Of a DNA stretch of 64,000 nt, positions 8,305 through 17,081 are shown piece after piece. Every line of letters begins with the position of its first letter. Within the stretch, counting starts at the first letter, position 1. The DNA comes from Chloroflexota bacterium (lineage in GTDB: Bacteria; Chloroflexota; Anaerolineae; Anaerolineales; Villigracilaceae): positions 5,437-69,436 of the forward strand of contig JAEWVF010000026.1 of NCBI GenBank assembly GCA_023459215.1, given 5' to 3'. The notes under the pieces are model-generated. The model was given only the letters and a program-made list of their open reading frames with translations, searched no databases and had not been told where the DNA came from. The translations under genes and the position numbers were made by a program.

Positions 8305-10110
8305 ATGAGCGCAGATTGGTCGAACCAGCTTTTGCTCAACCGTTTTCGGTTGGATGTGCGCCTGACAGCCGCCGGGCACGCCTACCGCGCCTGGGACTTG
8401 TCCCTGGGTAAGCCCGTGACCGTTCATTTCCTGCCAACGCCGCCCGACGACGATGCCCGCCGCGCCCTGGAAGAAAAAGCCCGCAGCCTTGCGAAGATTA
8501 CGCAGGCCGGGCTTTTGCCGTTCTATGGCCTGTTTACCATCGGCGCGGACAGTTTTTGGGTCGACGGTCACGCCGAAGGACCCAGCCTGCGCTATCTCGA
8601 AGAACCTGTTCCGCTCAATGAAGCGCTGATTTACCTGAAAGCCCTCGCCCCCCAAATGGACGCCATCCACGGGGCGGGTTGGGCGCATGCCCTGCGTCCG
8701 CAAAATATTTACATCGGGCGCGATGGCCATATTCACCTGGGCGGGCTGTTCTACGCCGTTCCGCTTGAGAAACCTTACGAGGATATTCGCAGCCTGGCTG
8801 AGATTTTCATCCGTCTGCTGGGCGGCGATCTCGAAAAGCAGCGCCTGCCCGAATTCCTGCTGCGTATTCTGCCGCGCGCGCTCAACCCGACGCGTGAAAG
8901 TCATTTTGAAAGCGCGATGGAGTTTTTCCTGACCGTCTGCCTGGCCTGCCGCGTCCAGGCCGAGACCGTACCGGGACATTTATCGGCAGCGAACTCCCCC
9001 TCGGTTTTGCTGGCAAAAAACTGGCAGTATTTGCCACCCCTGGCTGCCCCGCGTCCGCTGACGGCGGTCAAGCCGGTCGAGAAGGATCGTCAGCAGTCGT
9101 CCGTTTGGGCCTGGCTGCTCGGACTGTTTTCAGTAATCGGGGTGTTCGTGCTTGGTTGGTGGCTGCTGCCCACTCCGGCCTTGAGTCCCGCTCAACTGGC
9201 CGGATCGGCGGTCGAATCGGCCTCTCCCACGCCGCCCGCGCTGGATATGTTTGCCTTGCCGACCGAAACCCCCGTCCCGACCAGCCCAGCCCCCGACGGC
9301 CTCGGCGGGCGGATTGTCTTTACCTGCACCCGGCGCGAGATCAATCACCTGTGCATGGTTTCACCGCGTGGCGGCGAGATTGCCCTGCTGACCGCCGAGC
9401 GCGCCCACGACTACTACCCCAGCTTTTCACCGGATGGCGGTATGCTCCTGTTCTCGTCCAATCGCGGCGGGCGCTTCAACCTGTACCTGCAACTGTTGCA
9501 GAGCGACATCCTGACGCGTTTGACCGATGATTTGGGCGAAATATCGGCTTCGGCTTTCTCTGCCGATGGCAGCCAGATCGCCTTTGCCAGCAGCCGCGAC
9601 GGCCAGCCCGCCGACCTGTACCTGATGACCCGCGAGGGCACCAATCCGCGCCTGTTGTATGACGGGCCTGGCAATATTGCCAGCATGGCCTGGGCGCCGA
9701 ATGGCAGCGGATTGGCTTTTGTCATGTCGCAGCCCGAGACGCCGGGCATGTACGATGCCTACATCCTTGACCTGGTCAGCAACCAGGTTTCGTCGCTGAC
9801 GAATGGCAATCTTGTCGGCGCTGGCGGCAGCATCGACTGGTCGCCGGACGGACAATACTTGCTCTTTTTTGCTGGTTCGCCGGGAAATAATGAAATCATC
9901 CGCTACGAGATTTTGACCGGGGAGTTTTTGCAGTTGACCAGCGGCGGCAATAACGCCGCCCCGGCTTTCTCGCCGGATGGCCAGTGGATTGTCTTCAACT
10001 CCCAACGCACCGGCAATGCCGAAATCCACATTATGCGTATCGACGGCTCGGATGTGCGCCAGTTGACCGAAGACCCCGATCCCGATTGGCAGCCAAGGTG
10101 GGGGAGATAG
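8305..10110 (+). CDS. Membrane protein with kinase-like domain and TolB beta-propeller
   Basis: 601 aa. Residues ~10-215 look like a Ser/Thr kinase fold that has lost catalysis: the VAIK lysine region reads VTVHFL, the HRD loop reads HALRPQN, and the DFG region reads HLGGLF. A single transmembrane helix follows at about 270-290 (WAWLLGLFSVIGVFVLGWW), then a Pro/Ser/Thr-rich linker. The C-terminal half contains repeated TolB/WD40-like PD40 motifs (YPSFSPDGGMLLFSSNRGG, WSPDGQYLLFF, FSPDGQWIVFNSQR), about six blades, predicted outside the membrane. A pseudokinase sensor joined to an extracytoplasmic propeller is the best description; partner and ligand unknown. Confidence 0.75.
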   Translation: MSADWSNQLLLNRFRLDVRLTAAGHAYRAWDLSLGKPVTVHFLPTPPDDDARRALEEKARSLAKITQAGLLPFYGLFTIGADSFWVDGHAEGPSLRYLEEPVPLNEALIYLKALAPQMDAIHGAGWAHALRPQNIYIGRDGHIHLGGLFYAVPLEKPYEDIRSLAEIFIRLLGGDLEKQRLPEFLLRILPRALNPTRESHFESAMEFFLTVCLACRVQAETVPGHLSAANSPSVLLAKNWQYLPPLAAPRPLTAVKPVEKDRQQSSVWAWLLGLFSVIGVFVLGWWLLPTPALSPAQLAGSAVESASPTPPALDMFALPTETPVPTSPAPDGLGGRIVFTCTRREINHLCMVSPRGGEIALLTAERAHDYYPSFSPDGGMLLFSSNRGGRFNLYLQLLQSDILTRLTDDLGEISASAFSADGSQIAFASSRDGQPADLYLMTREGTNPRLLYDGPGNIASMAWAPNGSGLAFVMSQPETPGMYDAYILDLVSNQVSSLTNGNLVGAGGSIDWSPDGQYLLFFAGSPGNNEIIRYEILTGEFLQLTSGGNNAAPAFSPDGQWIVFNSQRTGNAEIHIMRIDGSDVRQLTEDPDPDWQPRWGR

Positions 10111-10470
10111 GGACTCGACTCTACTTCAACCGATATAACTAAAAATTTCAGATTATTATTTAACAATGGGCACCACGTTTATCACAGGCTAGAATCTTCA
10201 AGCAAAATCCCGTAGTGGAAAATAATCAACTGAAGATGTTATCTTCTATTCAGGCGTTATCCTGTGTTGAAATTAATAGATTATGGGGTATATGGATGCA
10301 ACGGAAGAATCTGCAGATTTCTATTTGAATTGGGTTTTAGATGGATACCGGGCTTCAATAATTATGGTTTAAAAGATTTGACAGGTACCGCGATATATTC
10401 CGTATATACAAGAGAAAGTTGGTGAAATTTCAACATAATTCTGCTAATTCCTTGATATAAGAGGACCACT
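10111..10470. other. AT-rich intergenic stretch without a convincing gene
   Basis: About 360 nt, clearly richer in A+T than the flanks. The largest plus-strand reading frame I can find by eye is 29 codons (ATG at 10283), without a recognisable product. No clear inverted repeat at its borders, so no evidence for a defined mobile element. Confidence 0.5.
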
Positions 10471-11421
10471 ATGAAAACAAAAACAAGCTTGACCATCCTT
10501 TGTCTGTTTCTAATCTTGTTGCAAGCAGGCTGCGCTGAAATAAGCCAAGTTTCAGAGAATAGCAACCCGATTACTACTGAAACTCCTGCAATCTCATCAA
10601 CTTCATCAACTTCAACCCTACCTCCATTTTCATCTCCTGCCCCACTGCCAACACAGACCAGGGTTTTACGTGCAACACCAACAAACTCTTTACCTACTTT
10701 AACTGATGAGCAGGCACGTCAGGTCTTTTTATCTTTAGAAGATGAGAGTTGCCGCCTCCCGTGTTATTTAGGGATTGTTCCTGGTCAGACGTTATTAGAG
10801 GATGCAACTCAAAAACTGAGTTTGATGGGAGCTACCCTGCTGGGAACAAACAAGTATGTTTATCAGGGCGGGGAACTATATGAGTATTCCTATTATCTGG
10901 ATATCGGTACGCCTGCAAAAGGTGTAGCACAGCATATTCGCTTTTTTGTTTTTGATGAAAAGATTTTCAGAATGGGCGTAGAGATTCTTGGGGCTTCGTC
11001 GAAACAACTAATGATTGAACACTGGATGAGATATTCGATTCCGTCGTTGTTGGAAGAGTATGGTATTCCAGATGCGGTAGATTCAGAGGTGGAAACCAAT
11101 GTTTGGGTTTTGTACAATGATGCTGGCTTTTATATAGGAAACATGGGCGTCACCCGCGAAGCGAATATTGTATGCCCTGGGTTTCGAATAGATGGCGCAG
11201 CCCACGCTTATCTGCTTCTATTTGATCCGCAAGCAAAAGACCTTCTGGCTGCATCCAGTGAGTTCGATGAAATATCCGCCTTTGACTTTGCTGATGGGTT
11301 TTTGCAAATAAACAAGCAGTTTATCCCGCCTATTGAAGTTTCCCTGGGCATTTCTCCAGAGCAATTTTACAAACAAGTGATGGCTGACCCGACCGTTTGT
11401 TTTGAGCGGGTGAATCCGTGA
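10471..11421 (+). CDS. Putative lipoprotein, unknown function
   Basis: 316 aa. A lipoprotein signal (MKTKTSLTILCLFLILLQAGC) with the lipobox LQAGC makes Cys21 the likely lipidation site. A Ser/Thr/Pro-rich linker follows to about residue 75, then a folded domain of ~230 aa starting near LTDEQARQVFLSLEDESC and containing several Cys, Tyr and acidic residues. No family recognised. AGAGGA lies eight bases before the ATG. Base composition is much more AT-rich than neighbouring genes, suggesting recent acquisition. It stands alone; the next gene is convergent. Confidence 0.7.
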   Translation: MKTKTSLTILCLFLILLQAGCAEISQVSENSNPITTETPAISSTSSTSTLPPFSSPAPLPTQTRVLRATPTNSLPTLTDEQARQVFLSLEDESCRLPCYLGIVPGQTLLEDATQKLSLMGATLLGTNKYVYQGGELYEYSYYLDIGTPAKGVAQHIRFFVFDEKIFRMGVEILGASSKQLMIEHWMRYSIPSLLEEYGIPDAVDSEVETNVWVLYNDAGFYIGNMGVTREANIVCPGFRIDGAAHAYLLLFDPQAKDLLAASSEFDEISAFDFADGFLQINKQFIPPIEVSLGISPEQFYKQVMADPTVCFERVNP

Positions 11422-11541
11422 AGATTTAAGTATCTATTTCGATAATTGAGGCTGAGTTCGCCACCCGCTTCTGTTGCCGCTACAATAAACAGATGGCTTT
11501 TGCCAACAACCGCACAGGGGTAGATAAATCCCAGTGAATGA

Positions 11542-11590
11542 AAAGGGATGCATGAATTATTCAAATAACTCATGCATCCCTTTATTTTTT
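11542..11590. terminator. Bidirectional terminator
   Basis: Perfect 14-bp stem AAAGGGATGCATGA/TCATGCATCCCTTT (11542-11555 with 11570-11583) and a 14-nt loop between convergent genes. It is followed by ATTTTTTTATTTTTT on the plus strand and by TTTT on the minus strand, so it can end both the lipoprotein gene and the SH3 gene. Confidence 0.85.
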
Positions 11591-11598
11591 TATTTTTG

Positions 11599-12357
11599 CT
11601 ACGGGCAGGCGAACGAAATGCTGACCGCGGTCGATTTGCCGGCGCTGTTGAAGGCTTCAACGCTGTAGGTGAAACTGCTGCCTGACGAGGCAGCGGCGGT
11701 ATCGGTGAAAGCGCTGCTGTTGGCGGGCAACTCGACCAGTGTGCCGCCGTTGCGCAGCAGGCGGTAGCCGCTTTCATCGGTAGCGACATCCGTCCAACTC
11801 AGGTTGACCGTTACATCAGTGAAGGTGCAGGCAAAATCATAGGTCAATCCGCGTGGGGCGGCTGGCGGCGCGGCAGTGGCGGTCGGCGGCGGAGTTACTT
11901 CAGCCAGGGTGTGGGTGCTGCCGCTGGCGCTGGCGAATTCACCCCAGGCCCAGCAGGAGTCATTTTTCCCCGGCATTTTAACCACCCAGTAACCCTGCGG
12001 GCCGCGCCCGACAATATCCACGCTTTGCCCGGCTTTGAGCACCACCAATACCTTGTAGGATTCGCCCGGCCCGCTGCGGCAGTTGGTATTCTCGTTGATT
12101 TTCAACACCGGCGGCGCGTAAGTTGGAGTGATGGTCGGGCTGGCAGTAGCGGTGGCGGTTGGCGGCAGCGGAGTAGAACTCGGGCTGGGTGTGGCCGTCT
12201 TGTAGAGCGCCTGGGTCACCTGGGCGGCCACTGTGGCGGCAACACTGGTTTCATCCAGTCCCGAAGTTTCTTCGGGGCTGGCCTGGGGCAGGTTGCAGGC
12301 GCTGGTAATCAGCAGGATGACAAGAATCAGGAAACGGGGTAGCGAATGGGCAGTCAT
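11599..12357 (-). CDS. Lipoprotein with SH3b domain and fibronectin III-like domain
   Basis: 252 aa. Signal peptide with lipobox ITSAC (Cys21). After a Thr/Pro-rich linker (~50-85) comes a bacterial SH3 domain (~88-150; ENTNCRSGPGESYKVL, GYWVVKMPG, SCWAWGEF), a type usually binding cell-wall peptides. The C-terminal ~85 residues resemble a fibronectin III repeat (VNLSWTDVATDESGYRLLRN; FTYSVEAFNSAGKS). Two cysteines in the SH3 region could form a disulfide. Predicted to be anchored outside the membrane, perhaps touching the envelope. The gene ends at a strong terminator and is the last of its strand run. Confidence 0.8.
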   Translation of the reverse strand: MTAHSLPRFLILVILLITSACNLPQASPEETSGLDETSVAATVAAQVTQALYKTATPSPSSTPLPPTATATASPTITPTYAPPVLKINENTNCRSGPGESYKVLVVLKAGQSVDIVGRGPQGYWVVKMPGKNDSCWAWGEFASASGSTHTLAEVTPPPTATAAPPAAPRGLTYDFACTFTDVTVNLSWTDVATDESGYRLLRNGGTLVELPANSSAFTDTAAASSGSSFTYSVEAFNSAGKSTAVSISFACP

Positions 12358-12413
12358 GGCGATTTCTCCTCGGTTTTGATTCTACGGCATCTGCACCGGG
12401 AAGGCAATCGCGA

Positions 12414-13160
12414 TTATTCGCTCAATTCGGGCAGCCGGTTGGATTTTGCCTGCCAATCCTTGATTGCGAAGGGGATGTAGAGCAGCGAAACAATCGTCAA
12501 GGCAATCACTTCAAGCTGGATGATGTACCAGGGCCAGGGGGCCAGCAGATCGATCAGGCTGGGGAATTCGGGTTTGTGGGCGATGAACAGGTAATTACTG
12601 CCCAAAACCATATTGATACCGAACACGAAAACCATGTAGATGTTGGTCCACAGGATAACGCGTTTGAAGGAGGCCAGGGTTGGGCGGAAACCTTCCACGG
12701 CCGTCATGTAGATTGGCGAGAGGAAAATGGCGCCGTGGGCGACCAGGGTTTGGAAGGCGCGGAAATGCGGCAGCCCGTAGATACCAGCATCCGGGGTCAG
12801 CAGGGCCTGCAATGTGCCGCCGATGCCGAGAAAATAGGCCATTTCGTAGATTGGATAGTTGCGTTTGAGCAGCATGAAAACACTCAACCAGATAAAAATG
12901 CTGCACAGGTGGAATGGCAGGTTGTTTTGGACTGTCCAGGTTCCGTGATAGAGGCTCCAGCCCTGCCAGGACAGTTCGGCCACAACCAGCGTCCCGGCCA
13001 GCAGCCAGCGCACCTTGCGGCGGGCGTTTTCGTCCCAGGTTTTGCGGAAGTGAAAGAAAGACAATCCGATCAAGGCGATGACCGCCAGCGCGGAAAGATG
13101 ACCCGCGTCGAAGAGAACAAAAGCCGGGCCGGGATAATCGGGGCTGAAATAAATTTCCAT
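12414..13160 (-). CDS. TIGR02206/YwaF-family integral membrane protein
   Basis: 248 aa with about six or seven transmembrane helices. The conserved features of the TIGR02206 (YwaF) family can be seen: QNNLPFHLCSIFIW with the LPFHLC signature, YFLGIGGTLQALLTPD, and the FFGINMVLGSNYLF/ PWYI block near the end (here NIYMVFVFGINMVLGSNY). Function of the family is unknown. AGGAGC precedes the ATG. Upstream on the same strand is the terminator of the sensor kinase operon, so it is probably transcribed separately. Confidence 0.8.
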   Translation of the reverse strand: MEIYFSPDYPGPAFVLFDAGHLSALAVIALIGLSFFHFRKTWDENARRKVRWLLAGTLVVAELSWQGWSLYHGTWTVQNNLPFHLCSIFIWLSVFMLLKRNYPIYEMAYFLGIGGTLQALLTPDAGIYGLPHFRAFQTLVAHGAIFLSPIYMTAVEGFRPTLASFKRVILWTNIYMVFVFGINMVLGSNYLFIAHKPEFPSLIDLLAPWPWYIIQLEVIALTIVSLLYIPFAIKDWQAKSNRLPELSE

Positions 13161-13239
13161 GGAAGCTCCTGATGCGGTTTTTCTGAATCAACCCCAATGC
13201 AGTCAAATCGCTTCCATCTCTGACCATAAGCGTTAAAAA

Positions 13240-13268
13240 AAGCGCCACATCTTTTCGACATGGCGCTT
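13240..13268 (-). terminator. Terminator of the histidine kinase cluster
   Basis: Stem AAGCGCCA/TGGCGCTT with a 13-nt loop, followed on the minus strand by seven T. It lies 16 nt beyond the stop codon of the 13285-14838 gene. Confidence 0.8.
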
Positions 13269-13284
13269 GTGGTTCCTGTGTTGA

Positions 13285-14838
13285 TTAGACCAGGGCGGTT
13301 AATTCAGCGGTTGTGTACGGCTTGAGGGCAACATGGGTGATGCCGTGCCGGCTGAAGCGGTTGACCGCTTCCACGCTGGGGGCCGCCGATACGATCACAG
13401 TCTTGGCTTGCAGGTTGTGGGCCTTGATTTGGGCCAGGATGTCCTCGAGCGGAGCGCCAAACAGGGCTTCATCCACCAGCACCAGGTCAGCGGCCTGGAT
13501 GGCGGTTGCCCGGCTGACGTTATGACCGGCGGCTTTGAGCGTTTCCGTGGCAAAAGTTGCCCAGGGATCGTTGTCGTCCACCAGCAGGACATTTTTAGCG
13601 CCGCTGGACAGGAGTGGGCTTTGCGGGTTGTTTGCCGCCGGCAGCCAGATTTCAACCGTGGTGCCTTTGTAGGGGGCGCTCTGGATGGCGATGTTGCCAT
13701 GGTGTTGGTTGACCACCAGCAGGGTGGCCGGCAGCCCCAGGCCGGTGTGATTTTCCTTGGTACTGACGAAGGCCGCCCAAACCTTGTCCTTCATTTCACC
13801 CAGGATGCCGGTTCCGTCATCGGCAATCGAGATCAGCACCCGTTCGTTGGCCACAGTTCCGACATGGACGTAAATCCGCTTGGCGTGGGCTTCGACCGAG
13901 TTCTTCAGGATGTTCTGCAAGGCGCGCACCATCTGGGCGCTATCGGCCTGGATGTGCGGGGTATTGGGTTCCACTTCGATGGTGACCAGCGCCTCGGGCA
14001 GCCCAATCTGGCTGGCGGCGGCGCGGACCAGGTCGGCGGCCATGACTGGCCGGGTCTGCGGTTCGCGGATCGGCCCGAGCAGGTTTTCCTTGACTTCGAC
14101 AATCAGGCGCGCGCTTTCAGCGAGCAGGTCCAGGTCTTCCTGGTCGATTTTGCCGCTGGCGGCATCGGCGCGGATGCGTTCCACGGCGGTGGTCATCGGC
14201 AGGGCTTTGTTGCCGATCCAGTGGATGGCCTGGGTGGTGGCGGCGGTCAGGGCTTCGTAGGTTTTGGCGCGCAGCAATTCATCATTGGCGCGCTGTAATT
14301 CGTTGAGCAGGTACGCGTTATTGATGGCGACGGCCAGTTGGTCGGCCATGGTTTGCAGGGTCAGGATGTCTTCATCACTGAAGGCGCGTTCTTCGGTGCT
14401 TTGAACAGTTACCGCGCCCAAGACTTTCTCGCCAACCACCAGCGGCAGAGCCATCTCGGAGCGGGTCAGCGGCAGGTAGGGATTCTTGAAGTGGACCGCG
14501 TCTTCGCCGACATCCAGGGCGATGCGCGCCTGGCGGTGGAGGATCGACCAGCCGATCATCGAATGGTCGGCGGCTTCGAGTTTGTATCCGGCCTTGATCA
14601 TCTCTTTCCCGGCGTCGCCGCGGCCAGCGCGCAGAACGGCGTTTTCCCCGTTTTCATCCAGCAGGAAAACCCCGGCATAATAAAAACCGTACGAATCGCA
14701 GATGATATCGACGGTTTTTGGCAACAATTCATACAGGTCAAGAATGGATGTGACCTGTTTGCCGACCTGGCTGGCGGCTTCGAGCAGGCGCGCCCGTCGT
14801 TCGGCTTTTTGCAGTTCGGTTTGGGCTTGCGGGGTCAT
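13285..14838 (-). CDS. GAF-HATPase sensor protein with C-terminal receiver-like domain
   Basis: 517 aa, soluble. Residues ~20-180 are a GAF domain. A helical dimerisation segment contains AIHWIGNKALP with His206 as the only plausible phosphoacceptor, then a HATPase_c domain (N box LKNSVEAH, G1 DDGTGI at 340-345, G2 HTGLGLPA). Residues ~416-517 form a receiver-like domain (NVLLVDDND; LVLVDEALF with Asp456; ALKPYT lysine). The H box is not the usual HDLRxPL. The start ATG is 3 nt after the stop codon of the response-regulator gene, so they are one operon with the two kinases upstream. Confidence 0.8.
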   Translation of the reverse strand: MTPQAQTELQKAERRARLLEAASQVGKQVTSILDLYELLPKTVDIICDSYGFYYAGVFLLDENGENAVLRAGRGDAGKEMIKAGYKLEAADHSMIGWSILHRQARIALDVGEDAVHFKNPYLPLTRSEMALPLVVGEKVLGAVTVQSTEERAFSDEDILTLQTMADQLAVAINNAYLLNELQRANDELLRAKTYEALTAATTQAIHWIGNKALPMTTAVERIRADAASGKIDQEDLDLLAESARLIVEVKENLLGPIREPQTRPVMAADLVRAAASQIGLPEALVTIEVEPNTPHIQADSAQMVRALQNILKNSVEAHAKRIYVHVGTVANERVLISIADDGTGILGEMKDKVWAAFVSTKENHTGLGLPATLLVVNQHHGNIAIQSAPYKGTTVEIWLPAANNPQSPLLSSGAKNVLLVDDNDPWATFATETLKAAGHNVSRATAIQAADLVLVDEALFGAPLEDILAQIKAHNLQAKTVIVSAAPSVEAVNRFSRHGITHVALKPYTTAELTALV

Positions 14839-14841
14839 ATA

Positions 14842-15228
14842 TCAGCCTCCACTCAAAATAGTTTGGATTTGTTCGAGAACGTATTGCTCGCGGCCCTTGA
14901 CGTTAAATCCGCGCGCGCCGCGTTTGGCGGCCTCGCTGGCGCGGGTTGGGTCGTCATAGGCGCTCAGGATCATGACCGCCATCTCAGGCCAGGTTTCATG
15001 GATCCGTTCCAGCATATCGAGACCGGCATCATCTGCGGGGGTGCCGCCGAAGCCGGGCATGTTCAGGTCGAGCAGCACCAGGTCGAAGTTTTTCGGATTG
15101 GCCTGCAAGGTTTGCCAGCCCTCGTCACAGCCTGGGGCGGTTTCGACTTCGAACCCGGCGCGCATCAGCGTTTTTTGCATACTGCGCGCTACGGCTGCTT
15201 CGTCGTCAACAATAAGAATTTTGGGCAT
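14842..15228 (-). CDS. Single-domain response regulator
   Basis: 128 aa, a stand-alone CheY-like receiver. The acidic pocket IVDDE, phosphoacceptor LVLLDLNMPG and a VKG lysine near the C-terminus are present. An insertion after the phosphoacceptor loop (FGGTPADDAG) is unusual. No DNA-binding or enzymatic output domain follows. The start at MPKILIVDDE is supported by GGAGGCGAC just upstream. It lies between two GAF-HATPase genes and probably relays phosphate among them or acts by protein contact. Confidence 0.9.
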   Translation of the reverse strand: MPKILIVDDEAAVARSMQKTLMRAGFEVETAPGCDEGWQTLQANPKNFDLVLLDLNMPGFGGTPADDAGLDMLERIHETWPEMAVMILSAYDDPTRASEAAKRGARGFNVKGREQYVLEQIQTILSGG

Positions 15229-15263
15229 GTCGCCTCCTTGAAACACAGCGGATGAATAAAAAA

Positions 15264-17081
15264 TTACAGATCAGCGCTTTGGCTGCTGATGGGTAATGTG
15301 ACGATAAATGTGGCACCGTTCCCGGGCGTAGATTCTACCGATATTTTACCTCGTGCCTGGTTTACAATCTCCATACAGGCTGAAAGACCCAGGCCGGTGC
15401 CGCCGCGGTTGCCTTTGGTGGTAAAAAAGGAAACCCAGATTTTTTCGAGCAAATCGGGCGGGATGCCTGGCCCGTTATCCTGTACCCGGCTGACAATGTT
15501 CTGACCGTCTTCGGCCAGATACATGCGCACCCAGATGTGGGCGTCTGCCTGCCCGGACATCGCTTCCCAGGCATTTTTAATCAGGTTGTTAAATACCTGG
15601 CCGAGCTGGCGCGAGTCGCCATAGATAGCCGGCAGGTTGTCGGCCAGTTCCAGGCTGATTGCGCCATCGGGCAGGCCCATTTCGAATACGGTGCTGCGCA
15701 CCAATTGGGCCAGGTCTATATCCGCTTCTTTTTTGAGCCGGGCCGGCCCAATCAGGTCTTCTTTAATATCGAGAATCGTTTTGGCGCTTTGCTCGATGAT
15801 GTCCAGGTCTTCCAGGATCGATTCCAGCCCGAGCGGCAGGGGGCGCTTGGGTAGCTGGAACTCGGGGCTGAGTGTTTCCAGTGTGGAGAAAACCTCCTGC
15901 GCGGCGGCCCAATTGGGGTGGGCGCGTGTCTTTTCATCCGCATTGGCCAGCAAAGCCCGGAACAGGGCGGACATCTCCAGCAAATCATCGCGCACGCGTT
16001 TGGCGCTGGCCGGGATCGGGGCGGCCTTGTTGCCCACCCAGTGAATGGCCTCGCCGGTGGCGGTGGCAATGGCCTGCAAGGTTTTATTGCGCAGCAGTTC
16101 CTGGTTGGCCTGGTTCAGATCGCGCAACAGGCGGGCATTGTTGATGGCAATTGCGGCCTGGTTGGCCAGGGTCTGGAAGGCGGCCTGGTCGTCCTCGGTC
16201 AGCGGTTCTTCCGGGTTGCTGTGTACCGTTAACGCGCCGAGCGCATGGCCCTTGACCAGCAGCGGCAAGGTCATTTCGTTGGAGGTGATGTGGATTTTTC
16301 CCTGGCGAATGGCCGCGCCAACGAGCGGATCGGTTGCCACCCGCAGCCTGCTTGCGCTGAATTCGGCGTTGTGCCCGGCCTTGAGTTCAGCCCATTCTCC
16401 CGAAGCCTCGAGCAAAAAAACTGCTGCGCGCGCGAACCCGTATTCTTCGCACACCACCTGGACGGTGACGTTCAGTAGCTCGTCGAGATCGAGGATCGAG
16501 GTAATGATTTGCCCGACGCGCGCCCCGGCCTCGAGCAGCCGCTGGCGGCGCTGGAGCAGGATGATCATGCGCCGGTTTTGTTCGTTGAGAAACTCGTTGC
16601 GTTCAGCGGCGCGGGTCAATTCGCGGATATTGCCCTCCAGCCGGGCAACCAGTTCGGATGCAAAATCCTGCTGGTAATTGCTGACATCCTCCACGGTTTC
16701 ACGCTTGCCGCCCAGGAATTCGAGCAGGGCGGTGGCGATTTCATCGACATCGCTGGATTTATCGAGATAACCGGCGAAACCGGCGGCCAGGGTGCGTTCG
16801 CGCGCCTGGGGAGCGTCATCGGAACTGTAGGCCACCAGTGGGGTATTGGGCAGGAGCGTGCGCAGGCGGGCGGCGACCTCGCGCCCGCTCATTTGCGGCA
16901 GGTTGATGTCGAGCAGGACCAGGTCGGGCTGGGTATCGACCGCCAGTTCCAATCCGTCGAGCGGGTTATCGGCTTCGAGAATGATGAATTGGCGCCCTAA
17001 CATGCGCCGAATCAACGAACGCGATTCGGCGTTATCTTCGATGTAGAGCAGTTTGGGCAGTTTGCGCGGGTCGTTGCTCAT
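15264..17081 (-). CDS. Receiver-GAF-HATPase hybrid histidine kinase
   Basis: 605 aa, soluble. Residues 1-125 are a receiver with phosphoacceptor Asp58 (DLVLLDINLPQMSG). A coiled segment and GAF domain (~185-325) follow, then the helical segment with EAIHWVGNKAAP (His347), a long hydrophilic insert and a HATPase_c domain (NLIKNAWEAM; DNGPGIPP; GGTGLGL). The same HW(I/V)GNKA(A/L)P motif is in the protein encoded at 13285-14838, so these are paralogues. The ATG overlaps the TGA of the upstream kinase by four bases, showing translational coupling. Confidence 0.85.
   Translation of the reverse strand: MSNDPRKLPKLLYIEDNAESRSLIRRMLGRQFIILEADNPLDGLELAVDTQPDLVLLDINLPQMSGREVAARLRTLLPNTPLVAYSSDDAPQARERTLAAGFAGYLDKSSDVDEIATALLEFLGGKRETVEDVSNYQQDFASELVARLEGNIRELTRAAERNEFLNEQNRRMIILLQRRQRLLEAGARVGQIITSILDLDELLNVTVQVVCEEYGFARAAVFLLEASGEWAELKAGHNAEFSASRLRVATDPLVGAAIRQGKIHITSNEMTLPLLVKGHALGALTVHSNPEEPLTEDDQAAFQTLANQAAIAINNARLLRDLNQANQELLRNKTLQAIATATGEAIHWVGNKAAPIPASAKRVRDDLLEMSALFRALLANADEKTRAHPNWAAAQEVFSTLETLSPEFQLPKRPLPLGLESILEDLDIIEQSAKTILDIKEDLIGPARLKKEADIDLAQLVRSTVFEMGLPDGAISLELADNLPAIYGDSRQLGQVFNNLIKNAWEAMSGQADAHIWVRMYLAEDGQNIVSRVQDNGPGIPPDLLEKIWVSFFTTKGNRGGTGLGLSACMEIVNQARGKISVESTPGNGATFIVTLPISSQSADL

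Noticed and set aside
10283..10372. 29-codon reading frame in the AT-rich gap
   Set aside because: Very short, no Shine-Dalgarno or similarity; probably chance.
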